Positions 1 to 7,816 of a stretch of 64,000 nucleotides of DNA are shown in pieces. A model generated the notes under the pieces. It saw only the letters and a program-made list of their open reading frames with translations, did not search any database and was not told where the DNA came from. A program made the position numbers and the translations under genes. The stretch is from assembly GCF_002238045.1 (NCBI RefSeq), contig NZ_NBYO01000001.1, positions 1,490,161 to 1,554,160 on the forward strand, given 5' to 3'. Source of the DNA: Notoacmeibacter marinus (GTDB lineage Bacteria > Pseudomonadota > Alphaproteobacteria > Rhizobiales > Rhizobiaceae). How positions within the stretch are numbered: the first letter of the stretch is position 1; every line of letters begins with the position of its first letter.

Positions 1-1
1 T

Positions 2-1036
2 CCGGTCGGCACCGAACTGACGCTGGAGAACGCAATCAAGATCATGCTCGTCAAAAGCGCCAACGATGTCACCATGGCCGTCGGCGAGGCGATCGGCGGC
101 ACGAGCGACAAATTCCTCGCCATGATGAACGAGCGGGCCGCCGCGCTTGGCATGACGGATACGAATTTTGTCAATCCGCATGGTCTCCCAGGTGCCGGTC
201 AATATACCACGGCGCGAGATTTCGGCCTTCTGTCGGCGCTGGTGCGACGGCAATATCCCGAATATGCCGGCGTCTTCTCCATCGAGGCGCTGAAGCTGCC
301 GGGCCGAAAGGCCCCCGTCACCAACACCAATATCCTCATCGGGCGGATGGCCGGCGCGGACGGCATGAAGACCGGCTATATCTGCGCGTCGGGCTTCAAT
401 CTGGTGGCCTCGGCCACACGCAACGGACGCACAGTCGTAGCCGTGGTGCTGGGCGCGCTCGACCAGCAGGAGCGCGCCGAGAAGGCGGCCGATCTTCTGG
501 CGGCGGGCTTCGCCACCGATCCGGCAACCGTTTCGGACACGGTCCTGACCCTGCCGCGCTATGGCAATGGCGGCACCGAAGTGGCCGATATTCGCAGCGA
601 CATCTGCACCGGCGAAGCACAGCTCAACCGCTATGACGGCCGCGATGTCGACGGCAAGCTGATCTACCGCTCATCCAATATCGAGCCGATGCGGCGCGCG
701 CCGGTCGCGGTCGCCGTTTCGCTGGGCGGGGCGGACGGCCCGCCCGCGCGCAATACGGGCATGGTGGACATTCCGATTCCGGCCAAGCGTCCCGCCGGTC
801 TGCGCGATCTGGTGCTGGAAAGGCCGCCGGTCGATCCGGCGGGCCTGGTCGTTGAGGGCGAGGCCGAACCGACCGCCTCGGTTGCCGAAACCGGAGAAGC
901 TGTCGCAGCCGATCAGGCAGAGGACACAATGGCCTCATCGCCAGGCGGGGAAGACGGCAAGGCGCAGTCGGCAGCCGTCGAGCCGGCCATTATCGCCATT
1001 CCCGTGCCACAGAGCCGACCGGAGCAGGTGCAGTGA
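2..1036 (+). CDS. D-alanyl-D-alanine carboxypeptidase, PBP5 type (5' end missing)
   Basis: Serine-type DD-carboxypeptidase of the S11 family, which trims the terminal D-alanine from peptidoglycan stem peptides in the periplasm. The frame is open from the first base, so the start, the signal peptide and the SxxK motif lie before the window. Visible are the SxN motif (SAN, about 19 residues into the visible part) and the KTG triad in GMKTGY (bases 368-376), in the usual order. The last roughly 130 residues are rich in Pro, Ala and Glu and look like a low-complexity tail. Its stop overlaps the GTG start of the next gene by 4 bases, so the two are probably translationally coupled. The family is clear; which paralogue it is cannot be told. 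Confidence 0.9.
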   Translation, partial: PVGTELTLENAIKIMLVKSANDVTMAVGEAIGGTSDKFLAMMNERAAALGMTDTNFVNPHGLPGAGQYTTARDFGLLSALVRRQYPEYAGVFSIEALKLPGRKAPVTNTNILIGRMAGADGMKTGYICASGFNLVASATRNGRTVVAVVLGALDQQERAEKAADLLAAGFATDPATVSDTVLTLPRYGNGGTEVADIRSDICTGEAQLNRYDGRDVDGKLIYRSSNIEPMRRAPVAVAVSLGGADGPPARNTGMVDIPIPAKRPAGLRDLVLERPPVDPAGLVVEGEAEPTASVAETGEAVAADQAEDTMASSPGGEDGKAQSAAVEPAIIAIPVPQSRPEQVQ

Positions 1037-2130
1037 GCGCAGGGACCGGCGGCCTGCCCGTCACCTTGCTGACGGGGTTTCTCGGCGCCGGCAAGACGAC
1101 GTTCCTCAACCGTCTGCTCGCCGATCCGGCCCTCGGCGAAACGGGCGTGATCGTCAACGAATTCGGCGACGTTCCTCTCGACGGCACATTGATCGAAACC
1201 GCTACGGGCGGAGCCGTTCTGGAAATGGCGGGCGGCTGCCTTTGTTGCATGGATGGCGGTGTCCTCGACGAGACTTTGGCCGATCTTACCGAAGCGGCAA
1301 AGAAGCGCGGCAGGCCGCTATCGCGGATCGTTATCGAAACATCCGGGATGGCCGATCCCATGCCGATTCTCGGCGAAATCGGCGCGTCCGGGCGGGTCCG
1401 GCTGAATGGCGTCCTGACGGTCGTCGACTGTCTGCACGGCAAGACCACACTGGCCGATTTCGATGAGGCGCGACGACAGGTCGCCGCTGCCGACCGCATC
1501 GTCCTTTCCAAGGCCGAATTGGCCGATGCCGACAGTGTTTCGCGATTGCGCCGAGCCCTTGGCGACCTGGCGCCGCGGACGGAAATTTTGGATACAGGTG
1601 AAGAGCCCACGATGCTGCTTGGCGATCTCTCCTCCTTTTCTGGCGAGAGTGAGGTGTCGGATAGCGTGCCGCATGCGAGCCCCACCGACGGCGATCGCAT
1701 CCATCATGCGCCGGCGGAGCACGCCCACCACCGGCACCACCATCATCATCATGGTACGGCCTACGCCACCACGGTGGTGCGGGCAGACCGGCCGCTCGCG
1801 CCGAGGGCGTTGAGCGGGTTTGTCGAAGTGCTGGTGGGCACACTTGGCAGTCGGTTGCTGCGGGTCAAAGGGCTGGCCCGGCTCAAGGGAGAAACAAGAC
1901 CGTTCGTGGTGCAGGCGGTGCAGGGCATGGTTCATCCGCCCTATGCGTTGGATCGATGGCCGGACGATGCGCCTGAAGAGACGGCGCTCGTCGTCATCAC
2001 CCATGGTCATCGCGATGGTGAAGTCGAGGCTTTGTTTGGCGCTTTCACAGGGGAGGTCGCGACGGATCGGCCCGATGCAGCCGCACTGTCCGACAATCCG
2101 CTTGCGATTCCAGGTTTCTCGTCGTTCTGA
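1033..2130 (+). CDS. CobW/COG0523 family GTP-dependent metallochaperone, His-rich
   Basis: A 365-residue G3E-family GTPase of the COG0523 group. Members deliver metal ions (zinc, cobalt or iron, depending on subgroup) to target enzymes. Visible are Walker A GFLGAGKTT (residues 15-23), the family metal-binding motif C-L-C-C (residues 69-72), and a histidine run around residues 223-240, which is probably a metal-binding loop before the C-terminal CobW_C domain. The guanine-specificity motif is a variant (SKAE, where NKxD is usual). The start is GTG, in a GTGA overlap with the carboxypeptidase gene. It is not next to the cobalamin genes here, so a vitamin B12 role is not supported by context. 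A zinc role is equally possible, and I did not find a Zur-type site. Confidence 0.9.
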   Translation: MSAGTGGLPVTLLTGFLGAGKTTFLNRLLADPALGETGVIVNEFGDVPLDGTLIETATGGAVLEMAGGCLCCMDGGVLDETLADLTEAAKKRGRPLSRIVIETSGMADPMPILGEIGASGRVRLNGVLTVVDCLHGKTTLADFDEARRQVAAADRIVLSKAELADADSVSRLRRALGDLAPRTEILDTGEEPTMLLGDLSSFSGESEVSDSVPHASPTDGDRIHHAPAEHAHHRHHHHHHGTAYATTVVRADRPLAPRALSGFVEVLVGTLGSRLLRVKGLARLKGETRPFVVQAVQGMVHPPYALDRWPDDAPEETALVVITHGHRDGEVEALFGAFTGEVATDRPDAAALSDNPLAIPGFSSF

Positions 2131-2131
2131 G

Positions 2132-2158
2132 CCTCAATCGCCTCAATCGCCTCAATCG
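2132..2158. repeat. Three tandem copies of the 9-mer CCTCAATCG
   Basis: Three perfect head-to-tail copies of CCTCAATCG lie between the CobW-family stop codon and the end of tusA. The third copy runs into the tusA stop region, which is on the other strand. A fourth, degenerate unit (CCTCGGGCG) follows inside tusA. The period is a multiple of three, so gain or loss of units would move the tusA stop context without shifting frame. Confidence 0.9.
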
Positions 2159-2418
2159 CCTCGGGCGATGAGAAAGCGATGGCCCATCGACAGGCCTTCG
2201 CTTTTCAGAAGGACATGGCCATCCTCCTGGCAGAACGCCGGAATGTCGATCACCGCAAGCGGGTCCGATGTCAGGACGGCCAGTTGCTGGCCCGGCCGCA
2301 TGTCGCGCAGGCGACGCCGTGTCTTCAGAACCGGCATCGGGCAGGAAAGGCCCCGCAGATCGTAGAATTCGGCGTTGTCGGCTTCCATTGGGCCAGCGGC
2401 TGATGCGCCGGCTGTCAC
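2152..2418 (-). CDS. TusA-family sulfurtransferase / sulfur carrier
   Basis: An 88-residue protein of the TusA/SirA fold, small cytosolic proteins that pass persulfide sulfur between partners, for example for tRNA thiolation. It carries the family signature around the active cysteine (LSCPMPVLKTRR, about residues 24-35). The GTG start overlaps the stop of the upstream L,D-transpeptidase gene (GTGA). The first 15 or so residues are not typical of the family, and an internal ATG (MEADNAEF) could be the true start. The general TusA-like role is well supported; the particular sulfur pathway is not. Confidence 0.85.
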   Translation of the reverse strand: MTAGASAAGPMEADNAEFYDLRGLSCPMPVLKTRRRLRDMRPGQQLAVLTSDPLAVIDIPAFCQEDGHVLLKSEGLSMGHRFLIARGD

Positions 2419-3590
2419 CTTGCGAACCGCTGCTCGATCTCCGCTTCACCGCCGGAAGCCGGGATCGACGCCGTCGGGAGCGCATCGGCCTGCCCAGCCG
2501 CCGAAGGCTGCGAGGTGGCGGCGACGCTGGCTGCGATCATCGCGGCGGCGCGAGAGCGAGCAGCTTCGGCGCGGCGCTTTTCCTCGGCTGCCCGCTGCGG
2601 CGTCAGCGGCCTGTTGCCGCCCAGAGAAGGCGGCTGGCGCGAAGTCCGTTCACCGCGTACGCGCTTCTTCATCCATGCCGAAACGAGACGCGCTTCCTCG
2701 ATTCCGTTGATCGAATGCCTCGGTGGCGCGACCTTGCCGCTCGCCGCGCGCTCCAGCGCCTTGGCGAAGACGCCCATATTGTCGACGGTCTTCTTGGCGA
2801 AGGCGAGCGACAGGGCAGCCGGCTGGTCCATGGGCGGGCAGTTGCCGCTATGGGCGGCGATGCCGTCGCGCTGGCGGCCGAACATATAACGTCCGTTGCA
2901 AACGCCAACAGCCGGCGGCTGGCCGGTCAGTTCGAAGAAGTCCGAACCGTCTTTCAGCTGTCGCCAGAAATCCATGTTCGGATCGCCGGCATAGCGGGCC
3001 ATGTTGGCTTCGGTCATCTTGAACGGAAAGGCCTGGATCTGGAATTCGCGCTGGCCGCCCCGGAAGGCGTCGCGCGCAAAGGCGTAGATCTCGCCGACAT
3101 ATTCGTCGGTCATGGCATAGCAGCCGGACGACGAGCAGTCGCCATGGACCATCAGATGCTGGCCGGTGCGGCCATGGGCGCGGTCGAACGCGTTGGGAAA
3201 GCCGATATTGAAGGCGAGGTAATATTTGCTCGCCGGGTTCATCTGGTGCGGCCGCACCGTATAGAACCCTTCCGGCGCCTGACGGTCGCCCTCGACATAT
3301 TTCGGACCGAGCTTTCCGGAATATTTGCAGATCGGATAGCTCTGGATGAAGGCGTAGCGGCCATCGGTCTTCTGTTTCCAGATTTCCAGCGTGCTCTCTT
3401 CCTTGTAGAGACGCACGAGAATGGGCGACGTCTCGCTCATGCCCATTGCCTTCATCTTGCGAACGAGCTTCTTGGGCAGGGGCTTTTCAGCCTTGGCGAC
3501 CTTGTCGAGCGTATCGGTGCAGGCGGTCAGCGCGAGCGGTGCGGCCAGCGCAAGAAGAAAAGCGAGCGCACGAAGCGTGGCTTTTAACAT
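2415..3590 (-). CDS. L,D-transpeptidase (YafK/ErfK-type), probable lipoprotein
   Basis: A 391-residue periplasmic enzyme of the YkuD/murein L,D-transpeptidase group, which makes or attaches cross-links on peptidoglycan using an active-site cysteine. The N-terminus is a lipoprotein signal: a hydrophobic run ending ALTAC, with Cys about residue 23. The catalytic motif is HGDCSSSGCYAM, with the conserved His, Ser, Gly and Cys. The region before it (VRLYKEESTLEIW) matches the YafK/DUF2778-like subset. The C-terminal 100 residues are Ala/Arg-rich. I chose the ATG at 3590 because GGGAT lies 7 bases upstream; a start 18 bases earlier has no Shine-Dalgarno. It is followed directly by tusA. Confidence 0.87.
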   Translation of the reverse strand: MLKATLRALAFLLALAAPLALTACTDTLDKVAKAEKPLPKKLVRKMKAMGMSETSPILVRLYKEESTLEIWKQKTDGRYAFIQSYPICKYSGKLGPKYVEGDRQAPEGFYTVRPHQMNPASKYYLAFNIGFPNAFDRAHGRTGQHLMVHGDCSSSGCYAMTDEYVGEIYAFARDAFRGGQREFQIQAFPFKMTEANMARYAGDPNMDFWRQLKDGSDFFELTGQPPAVGVCNGRYMFGRQRDGIAAHSGNCPPMDQPAALSLAFAKKTVDNMGVFAKALERAASGKVAPPRHSINGIEEARLVSAWMKKRVRGERTSRQPPSLGGNRPLTPQRAAEEKRRAEAARSRAAAMIAASVAATSQPSAAGQADALPTASIPASGGEAEIEQRFAR

Positions 3591-3627
3591 GATCGATCCC
3601 AACCCCATCGTCCCCGAACATCCAGCC

Positions 3628-3688
3628 TAATGCCGGCGGGAGGTCACCATACCACCGCTGCCTTGCGGCAGGGTTAAGGCCGGCATTA
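3628..3688. repeat. 10-bp inverted repeat between accA and the L,D-transpeptidase gene
   Basis: TAATGCCGGC at 3628-3637 is matched exactly by its reverse complement at 3679-3688. The 41-base spacer contains a smaller hairpin (CTGCC-TTG-CGGCAG). It lies downstream of accA and just upstream of the L,D-transpeptidase start, both on the minus strand. There is no run of T after either arm, so it is not a standard intrinsic terminator. Confidence 0.6.
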
Positions 3689-3764
3689 ACCAGACCCTCC
3701 CGAACCTTGGCGGATATGCTGCAAAGGTTCGGCCATTTTATGACCGTCCATCGCACCGAAGGCG

Positions 3765-4715
3765 TCAGATATTACGTCCGATGGCGAGGAACTTCTCGCG
3801 GCGCTCCTGCTTGAGGTCACGGCCTTCGCCCGAAAGTTCGCGCAAGGCCGCGTCTATCTGGTCGCCGGTCCGCGCAATGGTCTGGTCCGGATTGCGATGC
3901 GCGCCGCCGACCGGCTCAGGGATCACGCCGTCGATAACTTTCAGTTCGGAGAGGTCCTGCGCCGTGATCCGCATGCCGGTCGCCGCGTCCTTGGCACGCG
4001 CGCTGTCGTGCCAGAGGATCGAGGCCGCGCCTTCGGGAGAGATCACCGAATAGATGGCATGTTCGAGCATATAAACCCGGTTGGCGGTGGCCAACGCAAT
4101 AGCGCCGCCCGATCCACCTTCGCCGATGACGATCGAAACCAGCGGCGTGGAGAGATTGAGGCAGGCCTGGGTGGAGCGGGCAATGGCTTCGGCCTGGCCG
4201 CGCTCCTCGGCGCCCATGCCGGGATAGGCGCCTGTCGTGTCGACAAAAGTGATGACCGGAATGGCGAATCGCTCGGCCAGTTCGATCAGCCGCACGGCCT
4301 TGCGATAACCTTCGGGCCGCGCCATGCCGAAATTGCGCTTCAGGCGCGATTCGGTGTCGTTGCCTTTCTCCTGGCCGAGAATGCAGACGCTCTGGCCGCG
4401 AAAACGGCCGAAGCCCGATATGACAGCCTCGTCCTCGGCAAATTTCCGATCACCGGCCAGCGGGGTGAAGTCGTCGATCAGACCTTTGACGAAATCGACG
4501 CAGTGCGGCCGGTCGGGATGGCGTGCAACCTGCGCCTTCTGCCAGGGCGTCAGCGATTTGTAGAGCTCGCGAAGCGCGTCCCGCGCGCGGGTCTCCAAGC
4601 CGGCAATCTCTTCCTTGACGTCGACCGAGCCCGTTTCGCCCATCGTCGTCTTCAGTTCGGTGATCCGGGTTTCCAGTTCGGCGACCGGTTTCTCGAAATC
4701 GAGATAGTTGTACAT
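3765..4715 (-). CDS. accA: Acetyl-CoA carboxylase carboxyltransferase subunit alpha
   Basis: A 316-residue subunit that, with AccD, transfers the carboxyl group from carboxybiotin to acetyl-CoA to make malonyl-CoA, the first step of fatty acid synthesis. The N-terminus (MYNYLDFEKPVAELE) and the glycine-rich stretch GEGGSGGAIAL are typical, and the length matches the usual 315-320 residues. A longer in-frame reading exists, but homology begins at MYNYLDFEK, so the ATG at 4715 is preferred. It lies just downstream of xerD on the same strand, a common order in this bacterial group. Confidence 0.96.
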   Translation of the reverse strand: MYNYLDFEKPVAELETRITELKTTMGETGSVDVKEEIAGLETRARDALRELYKSLTPWQKAQVARHPDRPHCVDFVKGLIDDFTPLAGDRKFAEDEAVISGFGRFRGQSVCILGQEKGNDTESRLKRNFGMARPEGYRKAVRLIELAERFAIPVITFVDTTGAYPGMGAEERGQAEAIARSTQACLNLSTPLVSIVIGEGGSGGAIALATANRVYMLEHAIYSVISPEGAASILWHDSARAKDAATGMRITAQDLSELKVIDGVIPEPVGGAHRNPDQTIARTGDQIDAALRELSGEGRDLKQERREKFLAIGRNI

Positions 4716-4801
4716 GCACGTCCTTCGGATCACGCGGCCGCGCCGCATCGTGAAAGTCGCAGCCGGCAAGAGGACCGGTTGCGGCGAAATCCTGATTTTC
4801 C

Positions 4802-5728
4802 TTACCGGCTCGTCTTTGGCCCCGCAAGCGGATGATGCTCCTGAACCAGCCGAACCAGCCGTTCTTCGAGAACATGGGTATAAATTTGCGTTGTGGAAAT
4901 ATCGGCATGCCCCAGCAATTGCTGGACGGATCGCAAATCCGCGCCGTTCTGCAGAAGGTGCGACGCAAATGCATGGCGCAGAACATGCGGCGACACCTTT
5001 TTCGGATCGAGTCCTGCCCGCGCCGCCAGCGCTTTCAGATCGCGGGCGAAGACCTGCCGCGGCAAGTAGCCCGCAGCAGCTTCACGCGATGGGAAGAGAT
5101 AGCGGCTATCGGCATAGGCCGGTGCGCGGTCGCGCCGCTCGATCCACCGGTTCATGGCTTCGCGCGCCGGTGGCGACAGCGGCACAAGCCGCTCCTTGTC
5201 GCCCTTGCCGGTGACGACGAAATAGCGCGTGTCGCGCCGGGCGACCGAAGCGGGCAGAGAGACCAGTTCGGAGACGCGCAGGCCCGTGGCGTAGAGCACT
5301 TCCAGCAACGCCGCCATTCGAAGGGGGGCCAGTTTCTCACCAGCCATGCGCGCCTCTTCCTCCGCCAGATCGAGCAGCCTTGTCACATCATCCTCGCTGA
5401 GGATTTTCGGTAGCGGCGCCTTTTTCTTCGGATTGTCGAGCGTCGTGGTCGGGTCGTCGGAACGCAGGCCCTCCGCATAGAGAAACTGGAAGAACTGGCG
5501 TAGAGCCGCCAGTCGCCTAGCCTGCGAGGACGCCGCATAGCCTCTGGCGGGCAGGCCGGAAATGTAACCGCGTAGCGCCTTTTCGCCGGCCTCCGCCAGC
5601 GGCGCGTCGCAATGTTCGGACAGATCGCGCAGATCGCGCTCATAGGCCGCGAGCGTGTTGGCGGCGGCGCCCCGTTCCGCCGACAGCATCTCCAGAAAGC
5701 TTTCGATCAGATAGCCGTCCGCATTCAT
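4802..5728 (-). CDS. xerD: Site-specific tyrosine recombinase XerD
   Basis: A 308-residue tyrosine recombinase which, with XerC, resolves chromosome dimers at dif. Visible are the N-terminal SAM-like core-binding domain and all catalytic positions: Arg in ATGLRVSEL, Lys in [11 protein letters not shown], His-x-x-Arg in [12 protein letters not shown], His in [10 protein letters not shown], and Tyr in IYTHV. The length and chromosomal setting (between accA and aroK) fit XerD, not a phage or integron integrase. Its ATG overlaps the stop of the small upstream gene by 4 bases. Confidence 0.93.
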   Translation of the reverse strand: MNADGYLIESFLEMLSAERGAAANTLAAYERDLRDLSEHCDAPLAEAGEKALRGYISGLPARGYAASSQARRLAALRQFFQFLYAEGLRSDDPTTTLDNPKKKAPLPKILSEDDVTRLLDLAEEEARMAGEKLAPLRMAALLEVLYATGLRVSELVSLPASVARRDTRYFVVTGKGDKERLVPLSPPAREAMNRWIERRDRAPAYADSRYLFPSREAAAGYLPRQVFARDLKALAARAGLDPKKVSPHVLRHAFASHLLQNGADLRSVQQLLGHADISTTQIYTHVLEERLVRLVQEHHPLAGPKTSR

Positions 5729-5970
5729 TGCGTGCCGTCTTGCCGGTCGGCTTCTTCCTCCGCCGACGCCTCCGCACCCTGTTGCGGCGTGATATTCGGG
5801 CGGGCGGCGCGTTCACGGCGCTCGGCGCGCTCCAGCAGGTTCTCGATCGGCAGTTCGATGCGTTCCTCGACCCGGGTGGGCTGCACGAAATTGGCAAGGA
5901 GAAAGGCGGCCGCATAGATGGCCGCGGCGCAGACAATGAGGATCGTGACGAAACGTGTGAGGGTGGGCAT
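5725..5970 (-). CDS. Small single-pass membrane protein of unknown function
   Basis: An 81-residue protein with one membrane segment at about residues 5-27 ([20 protein letters not shown]), followed by an acidic, Arg- and Glu-rich cytosolic or periplasmic tail. I recognise no named domain. It is coupled to xerD by an ATGA overlap and is divergent from aroK. The ATG at 5970 is preferred over in-frame upstream codons because the hydrophobic segment begins right after it. Its position suggests a conserved hypothetical; no function can be given. Confidence 0.7.
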   Translation of the reverse strand: MPTLTRFVTILIVCAAAIYAAAFLLANFVQPTRVEERIELPIENLLERAERRERAARPNITPQQGAEASAEEEADRQDGTQ

Positions 5971-6081
5971 GACCCTATCTTTCCGTGTCATACCGAAGGG
6001 TTTGCCCCTTATGCGCGTCAGCCGGCGGTCGCGCAAGCCGGGACGCTTGACGCCCTGCCGCTTTTGATGTGCAAGGCAGCC

Positions 6082-6708
6082 ATGACGACGCAATCGCAAC
6101 CCAATGAAGCATCGCCGGCCGCGCAAGCGGAGGCGGCCCGGCAGGCCATCTTAAAGGGTCTGGATGGCCGTCACATCGTGTTGGTCGGGCTGATGGGCGC
6201 CGGCAAGACGGCGATGGGCCGCGTTATCGCAAGCCGCCTCGGGCTGCCGTTCGTCGACAGCGATGACGAGATCGAGACGGCCAGCACAATGGCCATTGCC
6301 GATCTTTTCGAATCCTATGGCGAAAGCGAGTTCCGCGATCTGGAGCGGCGCGTGATCGCTCGTTTGCTGGGAGAACAGCAGCGCGTCGTCTCCCTTGGTG
6401 GGGGCGCGTTCATCAACGATGAAACACGAGCGGCGATCGGCGCCGGGGGCTTTTCGATCTGGATCGATGCCGATCTGGACCTTCTTTTCGCGCGGGTCAG
6501 CCGCAAGCCGGGGCGACCTCTTCTTCAGAATCCCGATCCGCGCGGCACGCTCGCCCGGCTGATGGATGAGCGCTATCCCATCTATGCGCAGGCCAATCTG
6601 CGCGTGTGCAGCGAGGATTTGCCGCGTGACGCCATGGCGGCCAAGATGATTGAGGCCATGGCCGGGCATTTCAGTGAAACGAAAGAATCCACACATGAAC
6701 CCGAATGA
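6082..6708 (+). CDS. aroK: Shikimate kinase
   Basis: A 208-residue kinase that phosphorylates shikimate to shikimate 3-phosphate, the fifth step of chorismate synthesis. Walker A is GLMGAGKTAMG. The substrate-binding DSDDEIE follows strand 2, and the glycine-rich SLGGGAF and lid arginines (RVSRKPGRPLL) are present. About 30 residues precede the conserved core. The start could also be the ATG at 6067. The 3' end overlaps aroB by 14 bases, so the two shikimate genes form a coupled pair. Confidence 0.93.
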   Translation: MTTQSQPNEASPAAQAEAARQAILKGLDGRHIVLVGLMGAGKTAMGRVIASRLGLPFVDSDDEIETASTMAIADLFESYGESEFRDLERRVIARLLGEQQRVVSLGGGAFINDETRAAIGAGGFSIWIDADLDLLFARVSRKPGRPLLQNPDPRGTLARLMDERYPIYAQANLRVCSEDLPRDAMAAKMIEAMAGHFSETKESTHEPE

Positions 6709-7816
6709 GGGCGATGTGAGACGGCTTCGGGTGGAGCTCGGTCCACAATCCTACGATATTCTGATCGGTCCGGACCTTCTGAAACGCGCCGGCGCGGAAA
6801 TCGCGGCGCGGCTACCTGGCGTGCGCTGCGCCATTCTGACCGACGAGAACGTCGCGGCGCGGCATCTTTCCACGCTGACCGACGCGCTCACCGAAGCGGA
6901 CCTTTCCTTCGAAACCAAGGTGCTGCCAGCGGGCGAAAAGACCAAAAGCGCCGAGTACCTGCTCGGCGCCGTCGATTTCGTGCTCGGCACACGGATGGAG
7001 CGCGGCGATGTCGTGATCGCCCTGGGTGGCGGCGTGATCGGCGATCTGTCCGGCTTCGTCGCCGGGATCGTTCGGCGCGGCATGAAGTTCGTCCAGGTGC
7101 CGACCAGCCTTCTGGCGCAGGTCGACAGTTCGGTCGGCGGCAAGACCGGCATCAATTCCACCCATGGCAAGAACCTCATCGGCGTCTTTCATCAGCCTTC
7201 GCTCGTTCTTTCGGATACCAACGTTCTGAACACCCTGTCCGAACGCGAATTTCGCGCCGGCTATGCCGAAGTCGTGAAATACGGGTTGATCGACCGGCCC
7301 GACTTCTTCGAATGGCTGGAAGAGAACTGGCAGGCGGTCTTCGCCGGCGGGCCGGAACGGGGCGAGGCCATCGCGGTATCGTGCCAGTGCAAGGCCGATG
7401 TCGTAGCTCGCGACGAGCACGAGGATGGCGACCGTGCTCTTCTCAATCTCGGTCACACATTCGGCCACGCATTGGAAGGGGCGACCGGCTATGACAGCCG
7501 CCGTCTCGTTCACGGCGAAGGGGTGGCGATCGGCATGGCGTTGGCGCACCGCTTTTCCGTGCGCCTCAACCGCTGCTCGGCGGACGATGCCGAACGGGTC
7601 GAGGCGCATCTGGTGGCGACCGGTCTGCCGACCCGCCTTTCGGACGTGCCGGGCGACATGCCTCCTGCCGAGGCGCTTCTGGACTATATTGCCCAGGACA
7701 AGAAGGTGCACCGGGGCGCGCTCACCTTCATCCTGACCGAAGGGATCGGCCGTTCCTTCATTGCCAGGGACGTTCCGTCCTCCGAGGTTCTGGCTTTTCT
7801 TAGGGAGTGCACATAA
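6695..7816 (+). CDS. aroB: 3-dehydroquinate synthase
   Basis: A 373-residue NAD- and zinc-dependent enzyme that cyclises DAHP to 3-dehydroquinate in chorismate synthesis. Typical motifs are ALGGGVIGDLSGFVAG, the PTSLLAQVDSSVGGKTGIN signature, and the zinc ligands in NLGHTFGHALE and HGEGVAIGM. The ATG at 6695 (MNPNEGDV) lies inside the end of aroK. An ATG 45 bases earlier would add residues that match no family member. Confidence 0.96.
   Translation: MNPNEGDVRRLRVELGPQSYDILIGPDLLKRAGAEIAARLPGVRCAILTDENVAARHLSTLTDALTEADLSFETKVLPAGEKTKSAEYLLGAVDFVLGTRMERGDVVIALGGGVIGDLSGFVAGIVRRGMKFVQVPTSLLAQVDSSVGGKTGINSTHGKNLIGVFHQPSLVLSDTNVLNTLSEREFRAGYAEVVKYGLIDRPDFFEWLEENWQAVFAGGPERGEAIAVSCQCKADVVARDEHEDGDRALLNLGHTFGHALEGATGYDSRRLVHGEGVAIGMALAHRFSVRLNRCSADDAERVEAHLVATGLPTRLSDVPGDMPPAEALLDYIAQDKKVHRGALTFILTEGIGRSFIARDVPSSEVLAFLRECT

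Noticed and set aside
3674-3689. A CtrA site TTAA...TTAA between accA and the L,D-transpeptidase gene
   Set aside because: The spacer is 8 bases, not 7, and the neighbouring genes give no cell-cycle context.
4802-5728. Phage or integron integrase
   Set aside because: Catalytic motifs, length and place between accA and aroK all fit chromosomal XerD.
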